5,855 bases of DNA from NCBI GenBank assembly GCA_003552605.1, contig PUNN01000277.1, positions 1 to 5,855 of the forward strand. Reading direction: 5' to 3'. The translations under genes were made by a program, and so were the position numbers. Below are positions 5,287-5,855 of the stretch, piece by piece. The DNA is from Phycisphaeraceae bacterium. Lineage in GTDB: Bacteria; Planctomycetota; Phycisphaerae; Phycisphaerales; Phycisphaeraceae. Positions within the stretch are counted from its first letter, which is position 1, and every line of letters begins with the position of its first letter. A model generated the notes under the pieces. It was not told the DNA's origin. It saw only the letters and a list, made by a program, of their open reading frames with translations, and ran no database searches.

Positions 5287-5855
5287 ACGACCGGAGCCTG
5301 ATGGTCGGCGTGGTGGGCACCGCCTGGCCGCGACGGCGTGAAGTGGTGGAGAAGACGGCGTCACTGTGTAATGCGCTGAAGGCCGAGCGAAAGGCGACCG
5401 TGGTGTTTCTCGACTGGTGGAGCATCGACTCCGCTGCGCCGCAACAGCAACGAACCACGCTGCGCGAGCGCGCCAACGGGTGGAACCCATGGCAAACCCC
5501 ACCGGCGCAACCGCCATGGTGGGACATCATCGACCGGGTGGCTGATGTGGCCATCCGCCCACTGCACCACCGCTCGCTGTGGGGCCGCGAGCCGCGAGCG
5601 CAACGTGCGTTGAACTGGTGGGGCAAGCAGCAGCTTGTGGAACATGCCGTCGAAGCGAAAGCTGAAAGACTGCTGATCCTCAGTCCCGGTGAATGGTCGC
5701 AGCCCCGGGTAGTTGCATCGCTGGAAAAGGCGCTCGAACGCGATGGGGATGCGGTCATCGCTTGGCCTGCCTGGATCGAAGGTGCGGATGAAGTGGGCGA
5801 GCCATTCGGCGGCGGCCGCGGCATGCCTCGGCCCGAGCGGCTCGACCTTCCTGTC
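5283..5855 (+). CDS. Tryptophan-rich protein of unknown function (3' partial)
   Basis: The frame from ATG 5283 stays open to the end of the window, giving 191 residues. Thirteen are tryptophan, about 7% against roughly 1% in average proteins, mostly in pairs or clusters (DWW 44-46, GWNPW 66-70, PWW 78-80, NWW 111-113, AWPAW 160-164). The N-terminus begins with a hydrophobic strand and loop (LMVGVVGTAWPRRRE), then a helix and a second strand 'ATVVFLDWW' (38-46), like the first turns of a Rossmann-type fold. Later 'QQLVEHAVEAKAERLLILSPGEW' (116-138) and 'VVASLEKALERDGDAVIAW' (143-161) follow the helix-strand pattern of GT-A glycosyltransferases around the metal-binding DxD. Here S-P-G-E takes that place, so catalysis is doubtful. 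A modified glycosyltransferase-like protein is the best guess, at low confidence. The C-terminus is Gly/Pro-rich as far as visible. It follows gene 8 by overlap, which points to a role with that virion protein. Confidence 0.6.
   Translation, partial: MNDRSLMVGVVGTAWPRRREVVEKTASLCNALKAERKATVVFLDWWSIDSAAPQQQRTTLRERANGWNPWQTPPAQPPWWDIIDRVADVAIRPLHHRSLWGREPRAQRALNWWGKQQLVEHAVEAKAERLLILSPGEWSQPRVVASLEKALERDGDAVIAWPAWIEGADEVGEPFGGGRGMPRPERLDLPV

Noticed and set aside
5252..5824. 190-codon reading frame on the - strand opposite gene 9
   Set aside because: Product is rich in Ser, Arg and Cys without a recognisable fold. The + strand frame has an overlap with gene 8, a ribosome-binding site and an ordered helix/strand pattern.

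Overview
The window reads as part of the late (structural) operon of a tailed bacteriophage or prophage. Nine coding regions lie head to tail on the + strand, with short gaps or four-base overlaps. No integrase, regulator, tRNA, IS element or CRISPR array is visible. Two genes run off the ends: the first lacks its N-terminus and the last its C-terminus.

Layout: (1) the C-terminal part of a lambda gpE-type major capsid protein (to 859). (2) A DUF1320/gp36-type head-tail connector (946-1371, GTG start). (3) A 170-aa protein in the place of a tail terminator or completion protein (1386-1898). (4) A 176-aa beta-rich probable virion protein (1910-2440, GTG start). (5) A 128-aa beta-rich protein that reads like a small tail-tube or decoration protein (2497-2883). 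(6) An 83-aa helical protein (2942-3193). (7) A 324-aa probable structural protein (3206-4180). (8) A 342-aa protein with a tail-fibre-like N-terminus (4258-5286). (9) An unusually tryptophan-rich protein of unknown function (5283 to the window end), coupled to gene 8 by an ATGA overlap.

The order capsid, connector, terminator-like, tube-like follows the lambda E-FII-U-V logic. No tape-measure protein follows; its usual place is taken by genes 6-9, which I know only as unnamed families.

The DNA is GC-rich, with strong G/C preference at third codon positions. From memory, unchecked here, the connector and genes 7 and 8 resemble poorly described prophage proteins of Planctomycetota (Pirellula or Phycisphaera relatives). 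A planctomycete prophage, or a virus of such a host, is therefore my best guess, at low confidence.

Shine-Dalgarno-like sequences precede most starts, but not clearly genes 3 and 8. I see no convincing promoter or rho-independent terminator, which suits one long transcript started upstream. No gene-free stretch reaches 300 bases; the largest gaps are 860-945 and 4181-4257.
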